DNA of 64,000 bases from Bog-532 sp963742875 (GTDB lineage: Bacteria; Actinomycetota; Actinomycetes; Streptosporangiales; Streptosporangiaceae): assembly GCA_963742875.1 (NCBI GenBank), contig CAVUNO010000011.1, forward strand, positions 156,905 to 220,904, given 5' to 3'. Shown in pieces: positions 7,993 to 17,568 of the stretch (its first letter is position 1; each line of letters starts with the position of its first letter). Under the pieces are notes generated by a model. The model saw only the letters and a program-made list of their open reading frames with translations, searched no databases and was not told the DNA's origin. A program made the translations under genes and the position numbers.

Positions 7993-8881
7993 TCAGGCTC
8001 TCCCGGCGGTCTCCGCTGGCGCGCTGAGCCCCGCGCAGCGGGACGAGGTGCTCCAGCTGGCCGCCGCGGCCACGGCCGGCGACGGGGTAGCGCCGCTGTC
8101 CGAGCACGTGATGCTGCATCTGCGTTACGGCGGCGGGGACGGCCTCGATCTGACGTCGGGGCTGGCTGGGCACGTCACCGGCTACGCCCATCTGGAAGTA
8201 GATGAGTCCGGCGTGGCCGGCGGCGAACTGGTGGTCGACCCGGCTCATCGGCGGCGCGGAACCGGCCGGGCGCTGCTCGCCGCGATGACCACCCGCGCCG
8301 CAGAGCGCCCCCTGCGTGTCTGGGCGCACGGCGACCTCCCGGCTGCGGCACCCCTGGCGCAGGCCGCCGGGCTGCACCGCGTCCGCGCCCTGTGGCAGAT
8401 GCGGCGGTCACTGCGGGATCCGCTGCCGGAACCGTTGGTGCCCGCGGATACCCGGCTGCGGACGTTCGTTCCGGGGCGCGATGAGGACGGGTGGCTGCGG
8501 CTCAACGCCGTGGCGTTTGCTCACCATCCCGAGCAGGGCGCGTGGACCCGCGCCGATCTGGACGTGCGTGAGCAGGAAGCCTGGTTCGATCCGGCGGGGT
8601 TCTTCCTGGCTGAGCGCGGCGGGCGGCTTGTCGGCTTCCACTGGACCAAAGTGCACGACGCAGCGACGGGCGAGGTGTATGTGGTGGGCGTCGACCCGGC
8701 GGCGTACGGTGGCGGCCTCGGCCGCGCCCTGACACTGACCGGGCTGCGCTACCTACGGGACGCGAGGGGATTGACTGAGGTCATGCTCTACGTCGACGAG
8801 TCCAACCGCGCCGCGGTCCGGATGTACGAGGCGCTGGGCTTCACCCGGACGGTCACGGACGTCATGTACGGGACTGCCTGA
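7874..8881 (+). CDS. mshD: Mycothiol synthase
   Basis: A 335-residue protein with two GNAT acetyltransferase domains. The first has VDPAHRRRGTGRALLAAM, the second VGVDPAAYGGGLGRALTLTG, each an acetyl-CoA binding loop. It catalyses the last step of mycothiol synthesis, acetylating Cys-GlcN-Ins. The ATG at 7874 follows GCGGGAG and lies inside the 3' end of glnR, giving a 119-base overlap. The first ~40 residues are low complexity and contain a repeated NQGS encoded by a 15-bp direct repeat, so the true start could be further in. glnR next to mshD is a known actinomycete neighbourhood. Confidence 0.92.
   Translation: MNTTPDPRTNQGSVTWPASTPPARRPASANQGSALPPDADQALPAVSAGALSPAQRDEVLQLAAAATAGDGVAPLSEHVMLHLRYGGGDGLDLTSGLAGHVTGYAHLEVDESGVAGGELVVDPAHRRRGTGRALLAAMTTRAAERPLRVWAHGDLPAAAPLAQAAGLHRVRALWQMRRSLRDPLPEPLVPADTRLRTFVPGRDEDGWLRLNAVAFAHHPEQGAWTRADLDVREQEAWFDPAGFFLAERGGRLVGFHWTKVHDAATGEVYVVGVDPAAYGGGLGRALTLTGLRYLRDARGLTEVMLYVDESNRAAVRMYEALGFTRTVTDVMYGTA
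7899..7973. repeat. 15-bp direct repeat with 60-bp period in the glnR-mshD overlap
   Basis: CGAATCAGGGCTCGG occurs at 7899-7913 and again at 7959-7973. It encodes repeated residues in both reading frames (GlnR tail and MshD leader), consistent with a small segmental duplication. Confidence 0.8.
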
Positions 8882-8945
8882 CACGGGTGCGGCTGACATC
8901 ACGGCAGGGACCGGCGACCGCTGGCCGACGGGACAGACTCCGCCG

Positions 8946-9119
8946 TCAGGCGATCCGGCCGAGCACCTTGACCGCCGGACGCACGCCGAGCACGGCGTCC
9001 AGTTCCTCGTTGGTCAGCGGTCCGTCGCTGGCGGCCACCGCACCGAGAACCTCAGCGTACAGTTCGATCTCGTCGAGAGCTACCCGGTCGTGAAGACGAA
9101 GATCGACGTACTCTGGCAC
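8946..9119 (-). CDS. Conserved 57-residue actinobacterial protein
   Basis: Starts at GTG 9119 behind a strong GGAGGTG site and ends IA. The acidic helical sequence (LHDRVALDEIELYAEVLGAV, LTNEELDAVLGV) looks like a real folded small protein and matches a type I have seen in actinomycetes. No enzyme motif is visible and the function is unknown. It is convergent with mshD. Confidence 0.75.
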   Translation of the reverse strand: MPEYVDLRLHDRVALDEIELYAEVLGAVAASDGPLTNEELDAVLGVRPAVKVLGRIA

Positions 9120-9702
9120 CGCGTTCACCTCCGTCGCCGCTGACGCTTTACGCCTCCGCCCCAGGTTACGCCGTGCCGCGCCCCCCGCGCATGACCCATC
9201 AGGGCCATTCTGGGACCACCCTCCCGTGCGGTTTAACTCAGACCAAGGGTAACAATTGCGCGAAGTGGCGGATATTGCGATCACTGACCCGGCAGGGAAC
9301 GCACATGGGGGACTTTCGTGACCTTTTGCGCGTGCGCGAGTGACGGTCCGCACGCGCACCGGCCGCGGCGCGCCCCGCCGTCATGCGCTTCGCCCGGCAT
9401 CGCCACGGGGAGCGACCGGTCATGATGGACTAGGCACAGAACTGGCTACTCTGCGTCTGCGGGCCGATACGTAACGTATAGTGGAGGCGGCCTTGCAGAC
9501 CCTTCAGAAGGCGCATAACGGGGCACTTAGACGTTTCGGTTGCGCCAGAGGGTGCTTCGGGACAAGAGTCATGCCCATATCGATCCCCGCGCACCCGTAC
9601 AAGGTTCCCGTAGCTATCCCGCGGCCGATCAGCTGGCCCGCGATAACGTGCCTCCAGGTTTCCTTCCAGCACGCTCCCCGGATATAAGGTCTTCGTGAAG
9701 CC
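9120..9702. other. Intergenic region between the 57-residue protein and the DivIVA-like gene
   Basis: Almost 600 bases without a supported gene. The only notable structure is a near-palindrome, ATACGTAACGTAT, at 9467-9479, which could be part of a promoter or operator for the downstream DivIVA-like gene. Frames here look like chance. Confidence 0.4.
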
Positions 9703-11088
9703 ATGAACGAAAATAGCGATCTCCTTCCCAATCTCGCCGCCCAAGAAGACGCTTTCGAGGTGCAACTGCGCGGTTACAGCCGTCGGCAGGTCGACGAGTT
9801 CGTCGCCCGCTGCCGTAGCCAGGTCCGCGAGCTTGAGGAACGGCTGGGCCATTCTCTTGACCATGGCGAGCAGCTCCGTCAGGAGGTCAAGGCACTCCGC
9901 CAGCAGGCCCTGGGCAACAGGCCGGCCCACGAGGAGGTCAGCGAGCGGATCTCGCAGATCCTGAAGCTCGCCGACGACGAGGCCAGGGCGCAGAAGACCC
10001 GTGCCGACGATGACATCAGAAAGCAGTTGCAGGACGCGCAGCAGGAAGCCGACCGGACAAAGATGGAAGCCCGGGATCAGGCCGAGCACATGCTCACCGC
10101 CGCACAGGAACAGGCCGAGCGGGCCATCTCCACGGCACGTTCGGATGCGGAGAAGACGAGGAACACGGCCCGCGCCGAAGCCGATCACGCTACGGCGGAC
10201 GCGCGCACGAAGGCCGACAGCGTACTCTCCAACGCCAAGTCCCAGGCCAAGCAGATCCTCGACGAGGCCACAGCGCGGGCCACGGCCATTCACGACGGCG
10301 CGGAGCGCAGGCTCAACCTGCTGAGCACGCGGCACGCGGAGACGATCCGGCGGCTCACCGAGATCCTGGACGGCGTATCGGGCCTGGTCGCGGCGGAGAC
10401 AGCGCGTCCTTCGCTCGAGGACGAGGTGGATCAGAATGTCGCAAAGGCCATCGCGCAGAAGGCCGCCGAGGCTGCGGCGGCCGACTCGCCCGGTCCGAAC
10501 GGCGGGCCCGGCGCCCCCGGCGGGCCGGCCAGGAACAACGGCCCCGGGGCCCCGGTGGGCGATGGGACCGGAAACCAGCGCGGCGGCCCCGGGAATCCGA
10601 TGGCGGCCCCGGGCGGCTCGCGGCCAGCCAACGGATCCCGCGGGGAGAACCCTCCCGCCAGGCCGGGGCGCCCCGCACCCGTGATGCCCTCCGCGGCGGC
10701 CCACTCCGGCGCCGCGAACCAGTCCGGCCCGCCGGTACCCGGCAAGCCGGACCCGCTCCCCTCCGGCCGGGGCGGGCATGAGGCGCCCCGGGGCGGCGCT
10801 CACATGGCCCCGCGGGCCGCACGGCCGCCCGCTCCGCCGGGCAGCCCGGGCGCGTCAGCCGGCGACCGGCCGTCTGGCCCAGCCCGGGCGGCTGGCCCCG
10901 GTCCGGTTCCCGAGACCGAGGGACCGGGCGGACGGCGGACAGCCCCCGAGGATCTCGCCGGGAACCGGCGGCCAGGCGGCGCGCGGAGCCACGGCGCTAC
11001 CCAGGCGGACGGCAGCCTGACCGGGAGCATCGACTCGGACGAGGTGACGGAAGGCGTCCGCATCGTCCGGGAGCGGCGGCAGCATTAG
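9703..11088 (+). CDS. DivIVA-domain coiled-coil protein with Pro/Gly-rich C-terminal half
   Basis: 461 residues. The start shows a DivIVA-like N-terminus (FEVQLRGYSRRQVDEFVARC) that in this family binds curved membrane. A long Ala/Glu/Arg coiled coil runs to about residue 250 (ADDEARAQKTRADDDIRKQL, ARAEADHATADARTKADSVL). Residues about 265-430 are disordered Pro/Gly/Ala-rich sequence, and a short conserved-looking tail (EVTEGVRIVRERRQH) closes the protein. Such proteins organise polar growth or septation in actinomycetes. It is not the short canonical DivIVA, and which cell structure it serves is unknown. Confidence 0.85.
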   Translation: MNENSDLLPNLAAQEDAFEVQLRGYSRRQVDEFVARCRSQVRELEERLGHSLDHGEQLRQEVKALRQQALGNRPAHEEVSERISQILKLADDEARAQKTRADDDIRKQLQDAQQEADRTKMEARDQAEHMLTAAQEQAERAISTARSDAEKTRNTARAEADHATADARTKADSVLSNAKSQAKQILDEATARATAIHDGAERRLNLLSTRHAETIRRLTEILDGVSGLVAAETARPSLEDEVDQNVAKAIAQKAAEAAAADSPGPNGGPGAPGGPARNNGPGAPVGDGTGNQRGGPGNPMAAPGGSRPANGSRGENPPARPGRPAPVMPSAAAHSGAANQSGPPVPGKPDPLPSGRGGHEAPRGGAHMAPRAARPPAPPGSPGASAGDRPSGPARAAGPGPVPETEGPGGRRTAPEDLAGNRRPGGARSHGATQADGSLTGSIDSDEVTEGVRIVRERRQH

Positions 11089-11100
11089 CAACCCACTCGG

Positions 11101-11147
11101 CCGGGGCCTGGCCGGGGCCCGGCCAGGGATTCCCGGCCAGGCCCCGG
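11101..11147. terminator. Bidirectional hairpin between convergent genes
   Basis: A perfect 16-bp inverted repeat (CCGGGGCCTGGCCGGG at 11101-11116, complement at 11132-11147) with a 15-base loop sits between the stop codons of the DivIVA-like and Ppx genes. There is no T tract, but position and strength fit a shared terminator. Confidence 0.8.
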
Positions 11148-11164
11148 TCGCATGACCGGGCCCG

Positions 11165-12091
11165 TTACGTGAGCGTGTCGAGGCGGCGGAGAATTACGCC
11201 CTCCCGCAGCGCCCATGGGCAGATCACCAGTTCGGGGACGCCGAACAGGTCCACCGCGGCGTCGGCCACGATGGCCCCGGCCGACAGCTGCGGGGCCCGG
11301 TTCGCCGACACACCCTGCAGCTTGGTCCGTTCCGCCAGCGTCATCGTGGGCAGCCGGGCCGCCCACGTGGCCGCGTCCGTGCTGCTCAGGACCCGCCGCA
11401 CGTAAAACCCCTCACTTGACGGGGCGGCGCCCGCGATCCTGGCCAGCTGCCGGAACGTCTTCGACGTCGCGACGGCACGATCGGGCCGGCCGTAGCGCAT
11501 GATGCCGCCGACGGTGCGGGCTATTTCGGCACGCACGTGCTTACGCAGGTCCCGCGTCTGCGCGGCGGTCGGCGGGTCTGCCCGGAGCCAGTCGCGGGTC
11601 AGCCGGCCCGCACCGAGCGGCAGGGACACCGCGACATCGGGATCCTCATCGACACCAGACGCGACCTCCAGTGATCCGCCGCCGATGTCCAGGACCAGCA
11701 ACCGCCCCGACGACCAGCCGAACCAGCGGCGCGCGGCGAGGAATGTCAGGCGGGCTTCGTCCTCACCGGCCAGCGCCGTGATCCGCACGCCCGTCTGCTT
11801 GGTGATGCGGTTGAGCACGGCGTCCCCGTTGACCGCGTCCCGCACCGCGGAGGTCGCGAATCCGATGAAGTCCTCGACGCCCTTGTCCTCCGCGATCCGG
11901 ATGGCCTCGGCCACGAAAGCGCCCAGCAGGTCTTCGCCCTTGGCGGAGAGCCGGCCGCCGTCTTCGAGACGGTCGGCGAGGTGAAGGTCGGCCCTGTGCG
12001 AGAACGCCGGAAGAGGGCGCGCGCCCGGGTGCGCATCGACGACAAGCAGGTGAACGGTATTGGAACCCACGTCGAGCACCCCAAGTCGCAT
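11165..12091 (-). CDS. Ppx/GppA-family phosphatase (exopolyphosphatase-like)
   Basis: 308 residues with the family phosphate-binding motifs near the start (RLGVLDVGSNTVHLLVVDA), the central LDIGGGSLEVASG, and a conserved C-terminal end (PELVICPWALREGVILRRLD). These belong to the actin-like ATPase fold. It likely hydrolyses polyphosphate or (p)ppGpp-type substrates; short actinomycete members of about 310 residues are common. It is divergent from the FAD oxidoreductase gene, with a 60-base shared promoter region. Confidence 0.9.
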   Translation of the reverse strand: MRLGVLDVGSNTVHLLVVDAHPGARPLPAFSHRADLHLADRLEDGGRLSAKGEDLLGAFVAEAIRIAEDKGVEDFIGFATSAVRDAVNGDAVLNRITKQTGVRITALAGEDEARLTFLAARRWFGWSSGRLLVLDIGGGSLEVASGVDEDPDVAVSLPLGAGRLTRDWLRADPPTAAQTRDLRKHVRAEIARTVGGIMRYGRPDRAVATSKTFRQLARIAGAAPSSEGFYVRRVLSSTDAATWAARLPTMTLAERTKLQGVSANRAPQLSAGAIVADAAVDLFGVPELVICPWALREGVILRRLDTLT

Positions 12092-12151
12092 ACGTCGACG
12101 CTACGCCCCGGTGCTGGCCAAGCTCCCGCCAAAGGCTAAGTTGTACTGGCC

Positions 12152-13627
12152 ATGGACGTAGCTGACGGTGACACGAAAGACGTGACGGCGGAACGCAACG
12201 GCGATGTGTCCTACTGGTGGCGGGCCCGGGGTGGCTTCCCGCCGCGACGGCCGTCTCTGCCGGGACCGGCCAGCGCCGACGTGTGCATCGTCGGTGCCGG
12301 GTTTACCGGGTTGTGGACCGCCCACTACCTGAAGCGGGCGGAGCCATCACTGCGGATCGTCGTCCTGGAGGCGGCATTCGCCGGTTTCGGCGCGTCCGGC
12401 CGGAATGGCGGCTGGCTGACGAGCGCGCTGCCCGGCTCGCGCGAGCGTTACGCGCGCGGCCCGGGCGGCCGGGACGCCGTGCTCGACCTGCAGCGGCAGC
12501 TCCGCGAGACGGTGGACGAGGTCGCGCGGGTCTGCGACGCGGAGGGCATCGACGCCGATCTGGTCAAGGGCGGCGAACTGGCGGTAGCGACCACCCCCGC
12601 CCAGCAGGAGCGGCTGCGTGCCGAACTGGCGGCCGACCGGGACTGGGGCCTGGGTGAGGAAGACGTCCGCTACCTCGGGCCGGCCGGGCTAGCCGGACGC
12701 GTCCGCATCGACGGCGGCCTCGGCGCGCTCTACTCCCCGCACTGTGCGCGTATCCAGCCCGCCAAGCTGGTCACGGGTCTCGCCCAGGCGGTCGAGCGCG
12801 GCGGCGTCGAGATCTACGAGGCCACCCCGGTGACCCGGATCGTCCCGCGCCCCGCCGCGGGAGGGGCATCGGCTGGGACGGCCCGTACACGTCCGGCCAT
12901 GGCCCGGGCGTGCACAGTATTCGGCGACGTCACGGCGCGGTTTGTGCTGCGGGCTACGGAGGGTTTCACCGCCCGCCTGCCCGGCCAGCGCCGCACACTG
13001 CTGCCGATGAACAGCTCCATGATCGTGACCGAGCCACTGGATGACGACGCGTGGCGGGAGATCGGCTGGGCCGGGTACGAGACCATCGGCGACGGCGCGC
13101 ATGTGTACATGTACGCCCAGCGGACCGCCGACGGCCGGATCGCGATCGGCGGGCGCGGCGTCCCCTACCGGTTCGCTTCCGGCTTCGACCACCGGGGCGT
13201 GACCCAGCCCGCGGCCATCGACGCCCTGGGGCAGGTCCTGCGGGCGCTGTTCCCGGCCGCCGCCCGGGCCCGCATCGACCACGCCTGGTGCGGCGTCCTC
13301 GGCGTGCCCCGCGACTGGTGCGCGACGGTCACGGCGGATCCGGCATCCGGGCTGGGCTGGGCCGGGGGGTACACCGGCCACGGGGTCGCGGCCTCCAACC
13401 TGGCCGGGCACACGCTGGCCGACCTGGTCGCAGGACGTACCACCGACCGGACCGCACTGCCCTGGGTGGGCCACCGCACCCACCGCTGGGAACCGGAACC
13501 GCTGCGCTGGGCCGGCGTCCACAGCCTCTACGCGCTGTACCGGGCGGCTGACCACGCCGAGGGAGGCGGCTCCGCGCGGACGTCCCCGCTGGCGCGGATC
13601 GGAGACCGGATCTCGGGTATCCCCTGA
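12152..13627 (+). CDS. FAD-dependent oxidoreductase (DAO family)
   Basis: 491 residues. The FAD-binding beta-alpha-beta motif VCIVGAGFTGLWTAHYL lies near residue 45, followed by the signature FGASGRNGGWLTS. The C-terminal end YTGHGVAASNLAGHTLADL contacts the cofactor. This layout matches glycine oxidase/PuuB-like amine oxidases that oxidise secondary or primary amines. The substrate cannot be assigned. Start chosen at ATG 12152. A 13-residue Thr/Arg-rich insert at about 245 looks like sequence variation rather than damage. Confidence 0.88.
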   Translation: MDVADGDTKDVTAERNGDVSYWWRARGGFPPRRPSLPGPASADVCIVGAGFTGLWTAHYLKRAEPSLRIVVLEAAFAGFGASGRNGGWLTSALPGSRERYARGPGGRDAVLDLQRQLRETVDEVARVCDAEGIDADLVKGGELAVATTPAQQERLRAELAADRDWGLGEEDVRYLGPAGLAGRVRIDGGLGALYSPHCARIQPAKLVTGLAQAVERGGVEIYEATPVTRIVPRPAAGGASAGTARTRPAMARACTVFGDVTARFVLRATEGFTARLPGQRRTLLPMNSSMIVTEPLDDDAWREIGWAGYETIGDGAHVYMYAQRTADGRIAIGGRGVPYRFASGFDHRGVTQPAAIDALGQVLRALFPAAARARIDHAWCGVLGVPRDWCATVTADPASGLGWAGGYTGHGVAASNLAGHTLADLVAGRTTDRTALPWVGHRTHRWEPEPLRWAGVHSLYALYRAADHAEGGGSARTSPLARIGDRISGIP

Positions 13628-13649
13628 CGGCAGCGCCCCTCGGCCCGGC

Positions 13650-13880
13650 TCACGGCCAGCCCAGGCTCGCCTCGGCCGCTCTCATCTCGCGATCCAGCTC
13701 CGCTGGATCCGCGGCCCCGACATAGTGCCCGGGAAGCGCGGTGAACAGCGGGAAAGCCCAGAACATCTGGCTGTACGTGCCGTACATGATCATCCAGTCG
13801 GGGTGCCGCCGCCGGAGGTTTTCGACCATCTGCCGGTACCGCTGGGCGGCATCACCATGGTCCCCGTCGGTCACGGCCAT
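13650..13880 (-). CDS. Conserved small hypothetical protein
   Basis: 76 residues, rich in aromatic residues (RHPDWMIMYGTYSQMFWAFP), ending EASLGWP. The pattern looks like a genuine small actinobacterial family that I have seen without a function. It is convergent with the FAD oxidoreductase. Confidence 0.65.
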   Translation of the reverse strand: MAVTDGDHGDAAQRYRQMVENLRRRHPDWMIMYGTYSQMFWAFPLFTALPGHYVGAADPAELDREMRAAEASLGWP

Positions 13881-13931
13881 CCGCCCTCTCCGCCCGCAGA
13901 TCCGGCGGTGCCCGCCGTGGCCGCGATCATG

Positions 13932-14189
13932 CTATGGCTTTACCCTGGGGATTTGCAGTGTTGTCGCGGGATGAGCGTTCGGGTGCGGCAGGATCATCTG
14001 GTCGTGCGGCGGCCTGCCCCGCAGGTCCCAGCGGAGAATCCAGTAAAAGTCGACAAACGGTGCCATCGCGGCCGACGGCTCACGGCGGGTGAGGCTGAAC
14101 TGGGATGCCGCCGCCTTCTGGTGCAGCACGCCCCGGCCCAGCGCGGTATCCGCCGTCGCTATCGCCGGACCGGCCCCGCCACCTGCCAT
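13932..14189 (-). pseudogene. AraC-family regulator, N-terminal (DUF6597-like) relic
   Basis: An 85-residue frame reads like the start of an AraC-type regulator with a cupin-like sensor: LHQKAAASQFSLTRREPSA, APFVDFYWILRWDLRGRPPH, LPHPNAHP. It then loses similarity and stops at LQIPRVKP. The sensor core and the whole DNA-binding domain are missing, so this is a 5' fragment and not a working regulator. Confidence 0.6.
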
Positions 14190-14309
14190 TAGACCAGCAT
14201 AGGCGTCGCATTTGTTCAAGACGGGCCGGTCCGGCCGCCGTAGCTTCGACGGGTACCCGGCGAGAAGGGTGCCCGGCGAGAAGGCAGCCACCGACAGGAG
14301 GAAAACCTG

Positions 14310-14891
14310 GTGAACCTGCACGAAGAGATGGCGGCAGCCGCCGCCCAGGACGCACGGGTGGTCAGCGGCGTGCGAGCGGGCCAGTTCACCGCGCCCACAC
14401 CCTGCCCGGACTGGGACATGCACGCCCTGCTCAACCACACGATTCTATGGATGGCGTTTTCGGCCGAACGCCGGGCGCGGGATGAGCCGCTCCCCGACGG
14501 CCTGATCAAGCGGGACTTCGCTGCCGAGCCTGGCTTCGCGGCCAGGTACGCGGCCCAGCTCGACGAGGCCATCGCGGCCTGGTCGGACCCGGCCGCCTGG
14601 TCCCGCGACCTCAACGTCATGGGCTCCCCAACGCCCGCCGCCGACATCGCCGCGATGCTGCTCGCCGAGATGGTCCTGCACGGCTGGGACATCGCCCGGG
14701 CCAGCGGCCAGGAATACTCCTGCACCGGCGCGGTGGTGACCGCCACGGCGGCGGCCGTGGACGCCAACGCGGAGCTGTTCCGGCAGTACGGCGGGTTCGC
14801 CGCGCCGGTGCCGCTGGCCGAACCGGTCTCGGCCCTGGACCCCGTGCTGGCCGCATCCGGCCGGGATCCACGGTGGACGCCCGTGGCCTGA
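14310..14891 (+). CDS. TIGR03086-family metal-binding protein
   Basis: 193 residues from GTG 14310, preceded by AGGAGG. The DinB-like/maleylpyruvate isomerase-like helical fold shows TPCPDWDMHALLNHTI, the typical N-terminal motif, and LLAEMVLHGWDIARA, with histidines positioned for metal binding. Members are thiol- or mycothiol-linked enzymes of mostly unknown substrate. It stands alone between a small relic and malQ. Confidence 0.88.
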   Translation: MNLHEEMAAAAAQDARVVSGVRAGQFTAPTPCPDWDMHALLNHTILWMAFSAERRARDEPLPDGLIKRDFAAEPGFAARYAAQLDEAIAAWSDPAAWSRDLNVMGSPTPAADIAAMLLAEMVLHGWDIARASGQEYSCTGAVVTATAAAVDANAELFRQYGGFAAPVPLAEPVSALDPVLAASGRDPRWTPVA

Positions 14892-14904
14892 CGGAGCCAG
14901 GCGG

Positions 14905-16737
14905 TCACATCTGGGTTTCGTCCGTGGGCGGACCGTCCCCGACCGCGTCCGCGATCCCCCGGAGTCCCGGATGGGCGACAAGGTCCTCGAGGAACACCGG
15001 CTTGCCGTCTTCGTCGGACAGCGGGATCCGCCAGTTGGGATATTCGTCCATCGTCCCGGGGACGTTCTGCGGCTGCCGCTGACCCACCGCGTCGGGCAGC
15101 GATACCCCGATCAGGACGGACGGCGTCCGGGCTAGATAGGCGTACAGGGCGACCACCTGATCGGTGAGAGGGGGATCTCCGTCCGGCGGGAGCAGCCCCT
15201 CCTCTGCCAGGGCGGACCGCCACGCCGACCGTGTTGCTTCGGCGTCGGCCCGTTCGTCTTCCACGGAACGGGCCAGCACCCCCAGATCGGCCCGGAGCCC
15301 GACGTACTCGCCGGTCAGGAAGGCAGCGGCCGGCGGCATATCGTGCGTGCCGATGGTCGCCAGGCTGTTGCGACGCCAGTCCCCCGGCGGCAGCGGCGTC
15401 CCGTCGCCGCGGCGCTCGAACCAGAGCATGGACGTGCCGAGAACGCCATGGGCGGCCAGGTAGTCACGGATCCACGGGTCGACGGTGCCGAGGTCCTCGC
15501 CGATTGCCAGCACGCGGGCCGCAGTCGCCGCGCGCGCCAGGACTCCCACCGTCCCCACGTGGTCGTAACGGACGTAGGTACCCCGGTCCGGGGTCATACC
15601 CGGGGGCACCCACCACAGCCGGCACAGGCCCATCACATGATCTATCCGGAGTGCCCCGCCGTGCCGTGCCGCGGCGGTGAACAGGTCGGCGAGCGGCTCG
15701 TACCGCTGTTCGGCCAGCCGCTCAGGATGCCACGGCTGCGACCCCCAGTCCTGGCCGTGCTGGTTGAACTCGTCGGGCGGCGCGCCGACGGTCACACCCG
15801 AGACGAACAGATCCTGATCGGACCAGGCGTCCGCACCACCTGGGTGCGCGCCGACGGCCAGATCCTGGATGAGCCCGATACCCATGCCGGCTTCTCGCGC
15901 GGCATGCTGCGCCGCGGCCAGCTGACCGTCGGCGAGCCATTGCAGCCAGGCGTGGAAGTCAGCCTCCCGGGGCAGCCGGCCGCTCTCGATGGCGACCGCA
16001 TCCGAGGCGGGCCAGGCCAGCGCGGCGGGCCACGCCCGCCAGTCCGCGCCGTATATTTCGGCCAGCACGCACCACGTGGCCCATTCCGTCAGCGCCCGGG
16101 CCTCACGCTCACGGTAGGCGTCGTACTCCGCGGCTCGCTGCGGGCTCATCGGTACCCGGTGCAGGATCTTCAGCGCGGCCCGCTTCGCAGCCCAGACCGC
16201 GTCCCGGTCCAGCAGGGATCCGGCTTCGCTCGCGGCCTTCAGCGGTCTGGCGAGCGCCGCGACATGACCGCGCTCCCGGTCGTCGAGGGCGGAATACTCC
16301 GGGATGTCCTCGATCCTTAGATAGAGCGGGCTGATGAACCGCCTGCTCATCGGCAGGTACGGGGATGTGCTCACCGGGGGCACCGGCTCGGCGGCGTGCA
16401 GCGGGTTGATCAGGATGAATCCGGCGCCCAGCTCACGTGCGCTCCAGGACGCCAGGTCAGCCAGGTCGCGGAAGTCACCATGGCCCCAGGACGCACGGGA
16501 ACGGACCGCGTAGAGCTGGATGGCCAGACCCCAGGACCGGCCCTCCGGGACCGGCGCGGCCAGGTCGGCCAGGTCCGGGCCGGTCGCCGGCAAGGGCGCC
16601 GCCGGGGGATCGCCGAGGGCGGCGAGGATCGCCTCGATCGTTTCGGCCGACACCGTGACCTCGTGGCCCGGCGACGAATAGTAGGACGTCGTCACTCCCC
16701 TGGCCTCGGCGGCGCGCATCAGTTCCGGCGAATTCAT
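14905..16737 (-). CDS. malQ: 4-alpha-glucanotransferase (GH77)
   Basis: 610 residues. GH77 motifs are in order: INPLHAAEPVPPVSTSPYLP (donor site), LRIDHVMGLCRLWWVP with the nucleophile Asp, GEDLGTVDPWIRDYL with the acid/base Glu, and the stabilising Asp in ATIGTHDMPPAAAFL. It transfers alpha-1,4-glucan chains between maltooligosaccharides and takes part in glycogen/maltodextrin turnover. The length is normal for the bacterial enzyme lacking extra N-terminal beta domains. Confidence 0.93.
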   Translation of the reverse strand: MNSPELMRAAEARGVTTSYYSSPGHEVTVSAETIEAILAALGDPPAAPLPATGPDLADLAAPVPEGRSWGLAIQLYAVRSRASWGHGDFRDLADLASWSARELGAGFILINPLHAAEPVPPVSTSPYLPMSRRFISPLYLRIEDIPEYSALDDRERGHVAALARPLKAASEAGSLLDRDAVWAAKRAALKILHRVPMSPQRAAEYDAYREREARALTEWATWCVLAEIYGADWRAWPAALAWPASDAVAIESGRLPREADFHAWLQWLADGQLAAAQHAAREAGMGIGLIQDLAVGAHPGGADAWSDQDLFVSGVTVGAPPDEFNQHGQDWGSQPWHPERLAEQRYEPLADLFTAAARHGGALRIDHVMGLCRLWWVPPGMTPDRGTYVRYDHVGTVGVLARAATAARVLAIGEDLGTVDPWIRDYLAAHGVLGTSMLWFERRGDGTPLPPGDWRRNSLATIGTHDMPPAAAFLTGEYVGLRADLGVLARSVEDERADAEATRSAWRSALAEEGLLPPDGDPPLTDQVVALYAYLARTPSVLIGVSLPDAVGQRQPQNVPGTMDEYPNWRIPLSDEDGKPVFLEDLVAHPGLRGIADAVGDGPPTDETQM

Positions 16738-16839
16738 GGCCCCATCGTTCCAGGCCTGGGAATCCTGGCCGCATCATGGGGCCGCATCTGCCACGATTCC
16801 CCGGGGATGTGGGGAGTTCGGCCCCGTGCGCTGACGCTG

Positions 16840-17508
16840 TTAACCGGCGAGGAGGTCCACCTCCGCCTGGTAGAGCAGGGCCGGGTCGATCCCGGTGGCG
16901 GTGAGGTGGCCGTTCAGTTCCAGGCTGAGCACGCCATGCAGGCGAGTCCAGGCCAGCAGGGCGCGCAGGAGAGTGGCCCGCGGCAGCCCGGACGCGCCCG
17001 AGCGGGCGTGCCATGGTCCGAGTTGCGCACTCAGCCCGGGCGGGACCGCTGGCCCCGGCCGGGAACCACCCATTGCGGCGAGCACGCTGAGGAAGCTGTC
17101 CATGCTCCGCTGGGCCGCCGGGATCACCCGCCCGGGTTCCAGTTGGCCGGAGCCGACCAGGCCGGAAAAGACCAGACGATAACGGTGCGGATCGGCCAGC
17201 GCCCAGGTCCGGTAGGCGCCCGTCACGGCCTGGAACCGGGCCACCGGCGGCGCGGGCCGGCCCGCGGCGGCCTGGAGCACCTCGGCCAGGTCGTGATAGG
17301 CGTCGACGATGACCTCGGCCAGCAGATCGTCCCGGCCGGCGAAGTACCGGTACAGGGCAGCACCCGACATACCCATCGCCTTGGCGATGGCGTTGAGCGA
17401 GAGCGCCTCGGCACCGCCCTGGGCGATCTGCCGCATGGCCAGCCGCTTGATTTCCGCAAGCGTTTCCTGCCGGTAACGCTCGCGCCGGGTCAGCGACCTG
17501 TCCGTCAT
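16840..17508 (-). CDS. TetR/AcrR-family transcriptional regulator
   Basis: 222 residues from ATG 17508 (MTDRSLTRRERYRQETL). The helix-turn-helix reads ALSLNAIAKAMGMSGAALYR followed by YFAGRDDLLAEV. The C-terminal WHG/TetR_C-like domain (YRTWALADPHRYRLVFSGL) binds an unknown ligand. It probably represses itself through the inverted repeat just upstream. The divergent methyltransferase is a candidate target. Confidence 0.9.
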   Translation of the reverse strand: MTDRSLTRRERYRQETLAEIKRLAMRQIAQGGAEALSLNAIAKAMGMSGAALYRYFAGRDDLLAEVIVDAYHDLAEVLQAAAGRPAPPVARFQAVTGAYRTWALADPHRYRLVFSGLVGSGQLEPGRVIPAAQRSMDSFLSVLAAMGGSRPGPAVPPGLSAQLGPWHARSGASGLPRATLLRALLAWTRLHGVLSLELNGHLTATGIDPALLYQAEVDLLAG

Positions 17509-17554
17509 CCCATCCCGCTCCCCGGGTTGACATCCCAACGCGTATTAACAGATC

Positions 17555-17568
17555 ATTACCTTAGTAAT
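17555..17568. promoter_or_regulatory. Candidate TetR operator
   Basis: ATTACcttaGTAAT, a perfect 5-bp inverted repeat with a 4-base centre in an AT-rich patch, lies 47 bases upstream of the TetR gene start. Position and symmetry fit autoregulation. Confidence 0.5.

Noticed and set aside
9430..10803. 457-residue minus-strand ORF opposite the DivIVA-like gene
   Set aside because: It mirrors the coding periodicity of the plus-strand coiled-coil gene and shows no family motif; it is an antisense shadow.
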